From Candidatus Cellulosilyticum pullistercoris (GTDB lineage: Bacteria; Bacillota; Clostridia; Lachnospirales; Cellulosilyticaceae): a stretch of 23,322 bases of DNA. Where the stretch lies: positions 1-23,322 of the forward strand of contig JAHLFQ010000253.1 of NCBI GenBank assembly GCA_018883705.1. The letters are read 5' to 3'. Below are positions 15,322 to 22,854 of this stretch, piece after piece. Numbering within the stretch: position 1 is the first letter of the stretch; every line of letters begins with the position of its first letter. A model generated the notes under the pieces. It did not search any database. It worked only from the letters and a program-made list of their open reading frames with translations, and was not told the origin of the DNA. The position numbers and the translations under genes were made by a program.

Positions 15322-16629
15322 ATGAGAATGTACGACATCATAGAACGTAAAAAAAGAGGTAATGCCTTAACGGAAGAAGAAATTCAATTTGTAGTAGCTG
15401 GCTATACAGATGGAAGTATACCAGATTATCAAGTATCTGCCCTTCTAATGGCTATTTATTTCCAAGGAATGAGTTTAGAAGAAACGGCAAAGCTTACTAT
15501 GGCAATGGCACAAAGTGGGGATATGATTGATTTATCTCCTATAGAAGGCATTAAGGTAGATAAGCATAGTACAGGTGGGGTTGGAGATAAAACAACGATT
15601 GTACTGGCACCTTTAGTAGCAGCAGCAGGGGCTAAGGTAGCGAAAATGTCAGGAAGAGGTCTTGGGCATACAGGCGGAACGATTGATAAATTAGAATCCT
15701 TTAAAGGATTTAAAGTGGAAATGCCTGAAACAGATTTTTTTGAGCAAGTTAATAAACATCACATTGCTGTCGTTGGGCAAAGTGGAGAACTTGCACCTGC
15801 TGATAAAAAGCTTTATGCATTAAGAGATGTGACTGCAACTGTAGATAATATGAGCTTAATTGCAAGTTCAATTATGTCTAAAAAAATAGCATCAGGTGCT
15901 GATGCCATTTGTTTAGATGTTAAATGTGGAACAGGTGCATTCATGAAAGATTTAAAGGATGCAAAAGCGTTAGCAAGTGCCATGGTAGATATTGGGAATC
16001 ATGTAGGACGCCATACAATGGCAGTTGTATCAGATATGAACCAGCCGCTTGGTTATGCAGTCGGCAATGCACTAGAAGTTATTGAAGCTATTGAAACATT
16101 AAAAGGAAATGGTCCTGAAGATTTAACACTTCTATCAATAACATTAGCTAGTCATATGCTTGTTTTAGCTAGAATATGTCATAATCTTGAGGAAGCTAAA
16201 CACAGGATACAAGAAGTTATTGAAGATGGTACAGCTATTGCAAAACTTCAAGAATGGATAAGTCTTCAAGGTGGAGAAAAGGAAGCAGTGTTAGATTATA
16301 GCCTATTACCAACTGCTCAGTTTAAATCAGAGGTAATTTTAGAAAAAACAGGGTATGTAGCATCTATTGATGCAGAGGCAGTAGGAAGAGCAGCACTTGT
16401 GCTTGGTGCAGGAAGAGAAACTAAAGAAAGTAATATAGATCTTGCTGTAGGAATCATCATTCATAAGAAAATTGGTGATGAAGTAAAAGCAGGAGAAGCT
16501 GTAGCGACAATTTATTATAATGACAAAGAGAAGCTACAAAGTGCTCAATCCATTTTAGTCAATGCTTATGATTTAACTACTACCAAAGTTCATAAGCCAA
16601 ATCTTATTTATGAAATTGTAGGAGTTTAA
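15322..16629 (+). CDS. pdp: Pyrimidine-nucleoside phosphorylase
   Basis: The enzyme splits thymidine, deoxyuridine and uridine with phosphate, giving the base and (deoxy)ribose-1-phosphate, which DeoB then isomerises. The 435-residue protein shows KHSTGGVGDKT at 81-91 (phosphate and base binding) and the family signature SGRGLGHTGGTIDKLES at 110-126. LRDVTATVDNMSLIASSIMSKKIASGADAI follows, as does a C-terminal domain with GLRxx-like glycine-rich turns. It could also be called thymidine phosphorylase, but Firmicute members mostly accept uridine too. ATG 15322 (MRMYDIIERK) fits the family N-terminus and follows AGGTGAG. In Bacillus the same slot holds the purine phosphorylase gene. No terminator follows; a large inverted repeat begins six bases past the stop. 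Confidence 0.95.
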   Translation: MRMYDIIERKKRGNALTEEEIQFVVAGYTDGSIPDYQVSALLMAIYFQGMSLEETAKLTMAMAQSGDMIDLSPIEGIKVDKHSTGGVGDKTTIVLAPLVAAAGAKVAKMSGRGLGHTGGTIDKLESFKGFKVEMPETDFFEQVNKHHIAVVGQSGELAPADKKLYALRDVTATVDNMSLIASSIMSKKIASGADAICLDVKCGTGAFMKDLKDAKALASAMVDIGNHVGRHTMAVVSDMNQPLGYAVGNALEVIEAIETLKGNGPEDLTLLSITLASHMLVLARICHNLEEAKHRIQEVIEDGTAIAKLQEWISLQGGEKEAVLDYSLLPTAQFKSEVILEKTGYVASIDAEAVGRAALVLGAGRETKESNIDLAVGIIIHKKIGDEVKAGEAVATIYYNDKEKLQSAQSILVNAYDLTTTKVHKPNLIYEIVGV

Positions 16630-16634
16630 ATGGC

Positions 16635-16716
16635 TATCCTCCTTTATATCTATAAAACTAAAGTATAATTTGTATAAAACGACAAATACTACAAATAAAA
16701 GATATGAAGGAGGATA
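16635..16716 (+). promoter_or_regulatory. Inverted repeat masking the dacF ribosome binding site in read-through mRNA
   Basis: The arm at 16635-16651 (TATCCTCCTTTATATCT) pairs with 16700-16716 (AGATATGAAGGAGGATA) over 17 bp with a single G-U. The right arm contains the whole AAGGAGG ribosome binding site of dacF. The 48-base loop can form a smaller hairpin of its own (AGTA..TTTGT with ACAAA-TACT). There is no T-run, so it is not a terminator. In RNA coming from deoB-pdp, dacF translation should be blocked; an mRNA starting inside the loop would lack the left arm. Confidence 0.75.
16663..16691 (+). promoter_or_regulatory. Candidate forespore (sigma-G/sigma-F) promoter of dacF
   Basis: GTATA at 16663-16667 fits the forespore -35 pattern (G-H-A-T-R), and AATACTA at 16685-16691 matches six of seven positions of the sigma-G -10 CATACTA, with 17 bases between. 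In Bacillus dacF is transcribed in the forespore. A TATAAT at 16664-16669 is an alternative sigma-A -10 but has no -35. Consensus patterns are from memory. Confidence 0.45.
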
Positions 16717-16719
16717 TTT

Positions 16720-17910
16720 ATGAAGCGTCAACAAGCAAAATATGTCTTTTTTCTTGTGTTAATTTTAACTTGTACTCAAGTTTTTGCTAAAGCGAATCCA
16801 ACTACAGAGAGTAATCAAACGATGGCGGCAACAGCAAGAAGTTATGTTCTTATGGAGCAATCTAGTGGAAAGGTGTTACTAGAACGCAACTCAGAGGAAC
16901 CTTTTCCACCTGCTAGTATTACCAAAGTTATGACATTACTACTCATTAATGAGGCCATTGATGCAGGGAAGATCAATTGGGACGACAAGGTAACTATTAG
17001 TGAACATGCTGCACATATGGGTGGTTCACAAGTATTTATGGAACCAGGAGAAGAACAAACGGTTAGAGATCTAGTTAAATGTATTTGTATCGCATCGGCT
17101 AATGATGCAGCGGTTGCAATGAGTGAATATATTGCAGGAAGTGAAGAGCAGTTCGTAGAGCTTATGAATAAAAGAGCAAGCGAACTTGGGATGAATCATA
17201 CTGTTTTTAAGAATGCATGTGGTCTTCATATTGATGGACATGTTTCAACAGCAAAAGATATTGCACTAATGTCAAGAGCTTTACTCGAAGAGCATCCTGA
17301 AATGTCTAAGATATTAACGACTTGGATGGATAGTATTACACATCGAACAAGACGTGGTGAAAGTGAATTTGGTTTATCTAATACAAATAAAATGATTAAA
17401 TGGTATAAAGGCATTACTGGTCTAAAAACAGGTTATACGCCACAGGCAAAACACTGTGTTAGTGCTACTGCGACAAGAGATCAAATGGGACTTATTGCAG
17501 TGATTATGGGAGCGGCTGATGGTAAAACGCGTTTTCAAGAAGCAGCACAACTTTTAGATTATGGATTTGCAAATTATAAAGTAAAAGTAGGACCAGCTAT
17601 TGGGACAATCATTGCACAAGAGCCAATTAAAAAAGGAACTGAGAAGCATATTGATATTGCAACAGCTGAAACAAAAGCTTTTGTTGTTCCTAAGTCTAGC
17701 GCCAATAGTGAACTTACCTATGAAGTACAAATAGACCAATCACTGATTGCTCCTATAAGTAGAGGGCAAGAAGTAGGTCGAATTGTTTATTATTTAGATG
17801 GTAATGAAGTAGGCGAAGGTAAAGTTATTTCGGCAAGTGATGTTAAAAAAGCTACATTAAAACAAATGATACCTTATATGGGTAAGCGATTCTTCAAAGT
17901 TTCCCAATAA
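16720..17910 (+). CDS. dacF: D-alanyl-D-alanine carboxypeptidase (DacF-position PBP5-type)
   Basis: This secreted penicillin-binding protein trims the terminal D-Ala from peptidoglycan stem peptides. The 396-residue protein has a signal peptide (hydrophobic about 8-23, likely cut after VFA-K or nearby). The peptidase S11 domain has all three motifs: SITK at 66-69 (nucleophile S66), SAN at 126-128 and KTG at 236-238. A PBP5 C-terminal beta domain follows, and the last 25 residues could form a membrane-binding helix. I use the symbol dacF on gene order (xerD-deoB-phosphorylase-dac as in Bacillus) and on the forespore-like promoter; sequence alone cannot separate it from dacA or dacB. In Bacillus spoIIAA-AB-sigF follows; here scpA does. 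Confidence 0.88.
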   Translation: MKRQQAKYVFFLVLILTCTQVFAKANPTTESNQTMAATARSYVLMEQSSGKVLLERNSEEPFPPASITKVMTLLLINEAIDAGKINWDDKVTISEHAAHMGGSQVFMEPGEEQTVRDLVKCICIASANDAAVAMSEYIAGSEEQFVELMNKRASELGMNHTVFKNACGLHIDGHVSTAKDIALMSRALLEEHPEMSKILTTWMDSITHRTRRGESEFGLSNTNKMIKWYKGITGLKTGYTPQAKHCVSATATRDQMGLIAVIMGAADGKTRFQEAAQLLDYGFANYKVKVGPAIGTIIAQEPIKKGTEKHIDIATAETKAFVVPKSSANSELTYEVQIDQSLIAPISRGQEVGRIVYYLDGNEVGEGKVISASDVKKATLKQMIPYMGKRFFKVSQ

Positions 17911-17921
17911 ATAAAATGTAG

Positions 17922-17975
17922 TTATAGCAAAAGAAAGCACTCAAATAATTATTTGAGTGCTTTCTTTTGCTATAA
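17922..17975 (+). terminator. 54-bp perfect palindrome, likely bidirectional terminator after dacF
   Basis: The two 27-base halves, TTATAGCAAAAGAAAGCAC.. and its exact complement, meet at AATT with no mismatch. The core GCACTCAAAT/ATTTGAGTGC stem followed by TTTCTTTT can work as a terminator, and the upstream AAAAGAAA makes it symmetric. The arms extend well past what termination needs. Confidence 0.85.
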
Positions 17976-17989
17976 GCAAGATGAAAGAC

Positions 17990-18018
17990 TTGCATAAAAC
18001 GCGACAAAAAGCTACACT
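17990..18018 (+). promoter_or_regulatory. Candidate sigma-A promoter of scpA-scpB
   Basis: TTGCAT (4/6) and TACACT (4/6) are 17 bases apart in the 76-base gap between the dacF palindrome and scpA. Confidence 0.4.
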
Positions 18019-18051
18019 AGGTATAGACAAAGTTTATAGGAGGCATACCTA

Positions 18052-18801
18052 GTGGCCGTAACATTTAAATTGCAAGATTTTGAAGGGCCCCTTGACCTAT
18101 TGCTTTATTTGATCGAGAAAAATAAAATGAATATTTATGATATTGAAATCTCATCGATTACGGACCAGTATATGATGTACCTTGAGGAGGCTTCAGAAGT
18201 TGAACTTGATCAAATGAGTGATTTTATTGTCATGGCGGCGACGTTACTTTATATTAAGTCTCGAATGCTTCTTCCTAAGCCTAATAAAGTAGGTGAGGAG
18301 GTAGAGGAAGACCCAAGAGAAGAATTAGTTAGAAAACTTCTTGAATATAAGAAGGTTAAATATGTATCAGAAAAACTTAGTGAATGCCAAGGTGAATCCA
18401 TTCAGTATTGTTTTAGGAATAAGATGGCACATTTAGATATACCTGATGCCCCGCTTAACTATAAAGAGGTACTTAGTGACCTTTCACTTAAAGTACTGTA
18501 TGATACTTTTGAACAGCTTATGCAACAAAAAGAGTGGGAAAAAACAAGCAAAGAAGAACGACAAATAGATCAAAGTATTTTGAAGAAGGATACTTATACC
18601 ATTGAACAAAAAAGCATATATATTCGGGAATTAATTGCTTTAAATGGTAAAACAACCTTTTATTCTATTTGTAGTAAAGAAATGCCGAAATTAGAACTTA
18701 TTGTAACATTCATGGCACTACTGGAGCTCATACATAAGAGAGAGGTTTTTGTAGAGCAGGATGAACCAACAAGTGATATTTTGATTAAGGAGGTCACATA
18801 A
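18052..18801 (+). CDS. scpA: Segregation and condensation protein A (kleisin)
   Basis: ScpA is the kleisin that bridges the two SMC heads and binds ScpB in the SMC-ScpAB condensin, which compacts and separates chromosomes. The 249-residue protein shows the family N-terminus FKLQDFEGPLDLLLYLIEKNKMNIYDIEISSITDQYM, MSDFIVMAATLLYIKSRMLLP, an acidic middle stretch, and the C-terminal winged-helix part (TFYSICSKEMPKLELIVTFMALLELIHKREV). The start is GTG, set by AGGAGG nine bases upstream. The stop codon is followed with no gap by the GTG start of scpB, so translation is coupled. Confidence 0.97.
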   Translation: MAVTFKLQDFEGPLDLLLYLIEKNKMNIYDIEISSITDQYMMYLEEASEVELDQMSDFIVMAATLLYIKSRMLLPKPNKVGEEVEEDPREELVRKLLEYKKVKYVSEKLSECQGESIQYCFRNKMAHLDIPDAPLNYKEVLSDLSLKVLYDTFEQLMQQKEWEKTSKEERQIDQSILKKDTYTIEQKSIYIRELIALNGKTTFYSICSKEMPKLELIVTFMALLELIHKREVFVEQDEPTSDILIKEVT

Positions 18802-19425
18802 GTGAAAAAAACAGAATTAGAAAGTGGCCTAGAGGCACTCCTGTTTTATTCAGGAGATATTATTTCACAAAGAAGGCTCTGTGAAATTTGTAATACAGAT
18901 TTGACTTCAATTAATAGAGCAATTAGTCATTTAAATGAAATCTATCAAGCTACCAATAGTGGTATTGAAGTGATAGAAGTAGATGATGGCTATCAAATGT
19001 GTACAGCTGCCAAACATTTACAAATCATTCAGTTGTATCGTCAAAAGCCAGTTAAAAACATTTTAACACAAGCCCTTATTGAAACACTGGCTATTGTAGC
19101 GTATTCACAACCTATAACTAGAACTCAAATTGAGGATATAAGAGGTGTAAGATGTGAACATGTCATCAGTAGACTCTTAGAATATGGCCTCATTGAAGAG
19201 GTAGGTAGACTTAATGTGATTGGGCGTCCTATTTTATTTGGGACAACCAATGAATTCCTACGTCACTTTGGTTTTAGAAATCTTGAAGAAATGCCTAAAA
19301 TTAAAGAGGAGCTTCTAGAAAAGTTCAAAGAAGAAGTAAAACAAGAGATGAGTTACTACGAAGAAGATGTACATGAAAAAGAACAGGGCATTGAGTTAGT
19401 TCAGATAGATGAAATAGATGAATAG
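18802..19425 (+). CDS. scpB: Segregation and condensation protein B
   Basis: ScpB dimerises and binds ScpA in the SMC complex. The 207-residue protein has two winged-helix domains: one at about 1-80 (LESGLEALLFYSGDIISQRRLCEI, IEVIEVDDGYQMCT) and one at about 90-165 (LTQALIETLAIVAYSQPITRTQIEDIRGVRCEHVISRLLEYGLIEEVGR, GRPILFGTTNEFLRHFG). A charged tail follows. It starts with GTG, directly after the scpA stop, and has AAGGAGG nine bases upstream. Confidence 0.97.
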   Translation: MKKTELESGLEALLFYSGDIISQRRLCEICNTDLTSINRAISHLNEIYQATNSGIEVIEVDDGYQMCTAAKHLQIIQLYRQKPVKNILTQALIETLAIVAYSQPITRTQIEDIRGVRCEHVISRLLEYGLIEEVGRLNVIGRPILFGTTNEFLRHFGFRNLEEMPKIKEELLEKFKEEVKQEMSYYEEDVHEKEQGIELVQIDEIDE

Positions 19426-19435
19426 TAAGCCTATT

Positions 19436-19463
19436 ATAAATGATGTGCATAATGTCATAGAAT
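19436..19463 (+). promoter_or_regulatory. Possible sigma-E promoter of the second dac gene
   Basis: CATAGAAT at 19456-19463 matches seven of eight positions of the sigma-E -10 CATACAAT, with an ATA core 17 bases upstream. The rest of the -35 is poor. Bacillus dacB, in the same gene position, is a sigma-E gene. No terminator separates it from scpB. Confidence 0.3.
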
Positions 19464-19516
19464 AAGGGAAAAGTAAAAAGAGATAATATTGTGACCAAAG
19501 TACAAGGAGTGAAACA

Positions 19517-20656
19517 ATGAAAAAAACAATTTTGTCTCTTGGTGTAACCTTATTTTTATGTTTAACGCAAGTAACTTATGCTAGTAGCAGTGTACCTAAT
19601 GTTAAAGGAAAAGGGGCAGTTCTCATTGAGCAAGAAAGTGGTAGAGTACTTTATGAGCATAATGCATATGAGCCTCTTCCAATGGCAAGTACAACAAAGA
19701 TAATGACCTGCATTTTAGCAATTGAAGAAGGTAAGCTAGATGATATTGTAACAACATCTAAAAGAGCAAGTAGTGCACCTCCTGTTAAGTTACATCTGAA
19801 AGTAGGAGAAAAACAACGACTAGGTGATTTACTTTATGCATTAATGTTGCAGTCCGATAATGATGTAGCAGTAGCAATTGCAGAACATATTGGTGGAAGT
19901 GTAGAGCATTTTTGTGAGATGATGACTAAAAAAGCTCAATCTATTGGGGCAGAACATACATCATTTAAAACCCCAAATGGCTTAGATGCAGAAGGTCACT
20001 ATGCAAGTGCATATGACATGGCACTAATAGGAGCTTATGCTTTAAAGAATCCTGAATTTCGTAAGATTGTTACTACAGAATTAATCAGTATACCAACCAT
20101 ACCTACAGAAAATAGTGTACGTCACGATTTACAAAATAAGAATCGATTTATTTACTCTTATGAAGGTTCAAATGGGATTAAAACAGGCTTTACAAACAAA
20201 GCCGGACACTGTTTTGTGGGAGGAGCTGTAAGAAATAATATGCAACTTGTAGCGGCTTCATTAGGTGCAGGTTGGGGTAGTCGTGGAAAGACACAAAAGT
20301 ATACAGATGTTATAAATATGATGAACTATGGATATAAGAACTATGAAAAAGTCGTACTGATTGAACCACAAGAGGAAGTGGCTACGGTGCCTATTGATAA
20401 AGCTCTAATAAAAGAAGTAAAGCTTAGTTGTAATGATAAAGTGGTCATGCCACTGACTCAAACAGAAAAAGAAAATGTCTATATCAAAAAAGTTTTACCA
20501 ACGAATTGGGTAGCACCCATTAAAGAAGGTGAAACCGTTGGAGAATTACAAGTTATTTGTGATGGTGTAATTTTAGCTAAAGTGCCTCTTACAGCAGAGG
20601 AAAGCATTGATAAAGCACACTTACTGGATTATATTAAGCAATGGCTTAAAAAATAA
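19517..20656 (+). CDS. D-alanyl-D-alanine carboxypeptidase (DacB-position PBP5*-type)
   Basis: A second secreted S11 carboxypeptidase, 379 residues, related to but clearly different in sequence from the dacF product. The signal peptide has a hydrophobic core at about 5-20, likely cut after TYA. The catalytic motifs are STTK at 58-61, SDN at 113-115 and KTG at 222-224, followed by a PBP5 C-terminal domain and a possible amphipathic tail (LLDYIKQWLKK). Bacillus dacB is found at the same place, between scpAB and rluB, and thins the spore cortex cross-linking from the mother-cell side. I infer the same job from position and from a weak sigma-E-like promoter, but leave the symbol blank. The Bacillus partners spmA and spmB are missing here. 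AAGGAG sets the start. Confidence 0.87.
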   Translation: MKKTILSLGVTLFLCLTQVTYASSSVPNVKGKGAVLIEQESGRVLYEHNAYEPLPMASTTKIMTCILAIEEGKLDDIVTTSKRASSAPPVKLHLKVGEKQRLGDLLYALMLQSDNDVAVAIAEHIGGSVEHFCEMMTKKAQSIGAEHTSFKTPNGLDAEGHYASAYDMALIGAYALKNPEFRKIVTTELISIPTIPTENSVRHDLQNKNRFIYSYEGSNGIKTGFTNKAGHCFVGGAVRNNMQLVAASLGAGWGSRGKTQKYTDVINMMNYGYKNYEKVVLIEPQEEVATVPIDKALIKEVKLSCNDKVVMPLTQTEKENVYIKKVLPTNWVAPIKEGETVGELQVICDGVILAKVPLTAEESIDKAHLLDYIKQWLKK

Positions 20657-20673
20657 AAATTAAGAGGGGTTTT

Positions 20674-21393
20674 ATGAGATTACAAAAATATTTAGCCAGT
20701 TGTGGCATTGCTTCAAGAAGAAAATGTGAAGCCTATATATTAGAAGGAAAAGTGACTGTTAATGGTGAAGTTATTCGGACACTAGGAACACAAGTAGAGG
20801 AAGGTGACGAAGTTTGTTTTTGTGGTAATAAACTGACTTTAAAAGAAGAGTACGTTTATTACATGCTCAATAAGCCTGTAGGTTATGTCACTACTGTACA
20901 AGATGAAAAACAAAGACAAACAGTCTTAGACCTGATACATGATGAGATGCACCGAGTATTCCCAGTAGGAAGGCTAGACTATAATACATCAGGTTTACTT
21001 CTTCTAACGAATGATGGAAACTTAACCTATGAACTGACCCATCCTAAGCACCATGTCAATAAATGTTATGAAGTAAAGGTAAAGGGTAGCTTATCTGAGG
21101 CAGCAAAGTATGCTTTAAGAACAGGGATTGTACTTGAAGGTAAAAAAACATATCCTGCTGAGCTTAAAGTCATTAAACAAAGTGAGAAGTCAACTGTATT
21201 TCATTTAACTATTCACGAAGGACGTAATCGTCAAGTACGAAGAATGTGTGAAGCAGTGGATTATCCTGTCCTTTCACTTAAAAGGATTTCTGTAGGCAAA
21301 TTAACGTTAGGTCAGTTAGAAGTAGGTGCCTATCGCTCACTTACCCCTAAGGAAGTTAATTATCTCAAAAAGATGAATCATAACAATCATTAG
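20674..21393 (+). CDS. rluB: RluB/RsuA-family 23S rRNA pseudouridine synthase
   Basis: The enzyme makes pseudouridine in rRNA. The 239-residue protein has an N-terminal S4 domain (MRLQKYLASCGIASRRKCEAYILEGKVTVNG, about 1-50), then the catalytic domain with NKPVGYVTT at 66-74 and VGRLDYNTSGLLLLTNDG at 98-115, where D102 is the catalytic aspartate. HEGRNRQVRRM and LKRISVGKLTLG follow. RluB is favoured over RsuA by length and by its position beside scpAB, as in Bacillus; the exact target position is not shown. GAGGGG lies before ATG, 17 bases after the dac stop, so the two are likely cotranscribed. Confidence 0.93.
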   Translation: MRLQKYLASCGIASRRKCEAYILEGKVTVNGEVIRTLGTQVEEGDEVCFCGNKLTLKEEYVYYMLNKPVGYVTTVQDEKQRQTVLDLIHDEMHRVFPVGRLDYNTSGLLLLTNDGNLTYELTHPKHHVNKCYEVKVKGSLSEAAKYALRTGIVLEGKKTYPAELKVIKQSEKSTVFHLTIHEGRNRQVRRMCEAVDYPVLSLKRISVGKLTLGQLEVGAYRSLTPKEVNYLKKMNHNNH

Positions 21394-21420
21394 AGTGTAT
21401 TTAATGAGCAATAAATATTT

Positions 21421-21461
21421 AAAAAGTAGCTTACTTCATAACAGAAGTAGAGCTACTTTTT
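21421..21461 (+). terminator. Intrinsic terminator after rluB
   Basis: AAAAAGTAGCT and AGCTACTTTTT pair over 11 bp, with an inner ACTTC/GAAGT stem above a small bulge. It ends the scpA-rluB unit. It is less compact than the other terminators in the window. Confidence 0.8.
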
Positions 21462-21495
21462 AATATGCACATTATTTCATTTTGGATAAAGAGTA

Positions 21496-21504
21496 TGTTA
21501 TAAT
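21496..21504 (+). promoter_or_regulatory. Extended -10 promoter of the rpiR-family gene
   Basis: TGTTATAAT contains a TG extension and a perfect TATAAT. The -35 is poor (TTCATT at 17 bases). The start near 21511 leaves a leader of about 40 bases before the chosen ATG and rules out the longer upstream reading frame. Confidence 0.65.
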
Positions 21505-21550
21505 AGATAATGAAAATTATGGAGTAGATGCTCAAAGGAAGGATTATACA

Positions 21551-22459
21551 ATGAATAAAAATGACTTGATCCATAGAATTAGAAAGAACATGCCTAAGCT
21601 CAGTAAAGGTCAAAAGTTGATTGCTAATTATATATTGGATCATTACGAAAAAGCAGTGTTTTTAACAGCAGCGAAGTTAGGGACAATTGTTGGAGTAAGT
21701 GAATCAACAGTAGTGCGCTTTGCAAATGAATTAGGTTACGATGGTTATCCGAAATTTCAAGATGCTCTAGAAGAACTTGTAAAAAGTAAACTTACAGCAA
21801 TGCAAAGATTAGAAGTAACAACGGATCGAATTGATACAAGCCATGTTCTTAAGAGTGTTCTACAAATGGATGAAGAAAAGATTCGTAGTACAAGAGAACA
21901 AATAGATGAAGAAGCGTTTAACCATGCTATTGATAAAATTATTGGGGCTAGAACAATCTATATACTAGGGGTAAGAAGCTGTGCGGGACTTGCTAGCTTC
22001 CTAGGATTTTATTTAAATATTATTTTTGATAACATAAAAGTAGTTAATACCAACAGTATTAGTGAGATGTTTGAGGCCATTCATCGAGTTAATGAAGAAG
22101 ATGTGATCATTGGTATTAGTTTTCCACGTTATTCAAAACGTGTTATGAAGTGTTTAGAATTCGCACAAAGTAAAAATGCAAGTGTGATTGCTATTACAGA
22201 TAGCTATATTTCACCTATTGCAAGTTACTCTGACTATGCCCTTATAGGAAGCAGCGAAATGGTCTCATTTGTGGACTCATTAGTAGCACCTTTAAGCATT
22301 ATTAATGCGATTATTGTAGCAATCAGCTTACGTAAAAAAGATGAAATTTCAGTTAACTTAGAAAGACTTGAAAATATTTGGATAGAATATGAAGTTTATG
22401 ATGATTCTCACCGCGAATCATGGGGCTTACCAAATGAACAAAAAGAAAAATTTGATTAA
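21551..22459 (+). CDS. RpiR-family (HTH + SIS) transcriptional regulator
   Basis: RpiR-type regulators bind DNA with an N-terminal helix-turn-helix and sense a sugar phosphate with a C-terminal SIS domain. The 302-residue protein shows both: MPKLSKGQKLIANYILDHY and the helix-turn-helix at about 38-62 (AAKLGTIVGVSESTVVRFANELGYDGY), then the SIS fold at about 125-262 (ARTIYILGVRSCAGLA, DVIIGISFPRYSKRVMKCLEFA, VIAITDSYISPIASYSDYAL). The ligand and targets are unknown, and no sugar transport or metabolism gene is next to it. I chose ATG 21551, preceded by AAAGGAAGGA; the upstream ATG 21482 lies before the -10 box and cannot be in the transcript. aroH starts 17 bases after the stop and probably shares its mRNA. 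Confidence 0.9.
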   Translation: MNKNDLIHRIRKNMPKLSKGQKLIANYILDHYEKAVFLTAAKLGTIVGVSESTVVRFANELGYDGYPKFQDALEELVKSKLTAMQRLEVTTDRIDTSHVLKSVLQMDEEKIRSTREQIDEEAFNHAIDKIIGARTIYILGVRSCAGLASFLGFYLNIIFDNIKVVNTNSISEMFEAIHRVNEEDVIIGISFPRYSKRVMKCLEFAQSKNASVIAITDSYISPIASYSDYALIGSSEMVSFVDSLVAPLSIINAIIVAISLRKKDEISVNLERLENIWIEYEVYDDSHRESWGLPNEQKEKFD

Positions 22460-22476
22460 TATGAGGGGGAGATTTA

Positions 22477-22854
22477 ATGAGTTTAGTCAGTATACGAGGT
22501 GCTATTACGGTTGCCAATAACAATAAAGAAGAAATTTTAGAAGCAACAGAAATGATGCTTAAAGCCATCATTGAAAAGAATCATCTTCAGATAGAACAGA
22601 TTATACAAATACATTTTAGCGCGACTAAGGATTTGGATGCTGTTTATCCCGCGGTAGCAGCTAGAAAGCTCAATATTACAGAAGCAGCACTGATGTGTTT
22701 CCAAGAGCTTTATATAGTAGGATCTTTAGAAAAATGTATTCGTGCTGATGTACTAGTTGATCAAGAAGGGTTATCTCGTCAGAATATAAAACATCAATAT
22801 TTAAGAGAAGCCAAACGATTAAGACCAGATTTAGTGAAGGAGTCAGAAAAATAA
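22477..22854 (+). CDS. aroH: Chorismate mutase, AroH type
   Basis: The enzyme turns chorismate into prephenate, the branch point to phenylalanine and tyrosine. The 125-residue protein is the monofunctional AroH class (trimeric alpha/beta barrel), not the helical AroQ class. SIRGAITV carries R7, FQELYIVGSLEKCIRA carries E77 and R89, and HQYLREAKRLRPDL matches the C-terminal segment with Y108. These correspond to R7, E78, R90 and Y108 of Bacillus AroH. A GAGGGGGAG ribosome binding site precedes ATG. The stop codon is followed directly by the cmk start. Confidence 0.95.
   Translation: MSLVSIRGAITVANNNKEEILEATEMMLKAIIEKNHLQIEQIIQIHFSATKDLDAVYPAVAARKLNITEAALMCFQELYIVGSLEKCIRADVLVDQEGLSRQNIKHQYLREAKRLRPDLVKESEK

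Noticed and set aside
16635..16716. The pdp-dacF inverted repeat as a terminator for pdp
   Set aside because: No T-run follows the stem; instead the right arm is the dacF ribosome binding site.
21482..21550. Earlier in-frame ATG for the RpiR-family gene
   Set aside because: It lies upstream of a clear extended -10 box, so it would not be transcribed; ATG 21551 has its own ribosome binding site.
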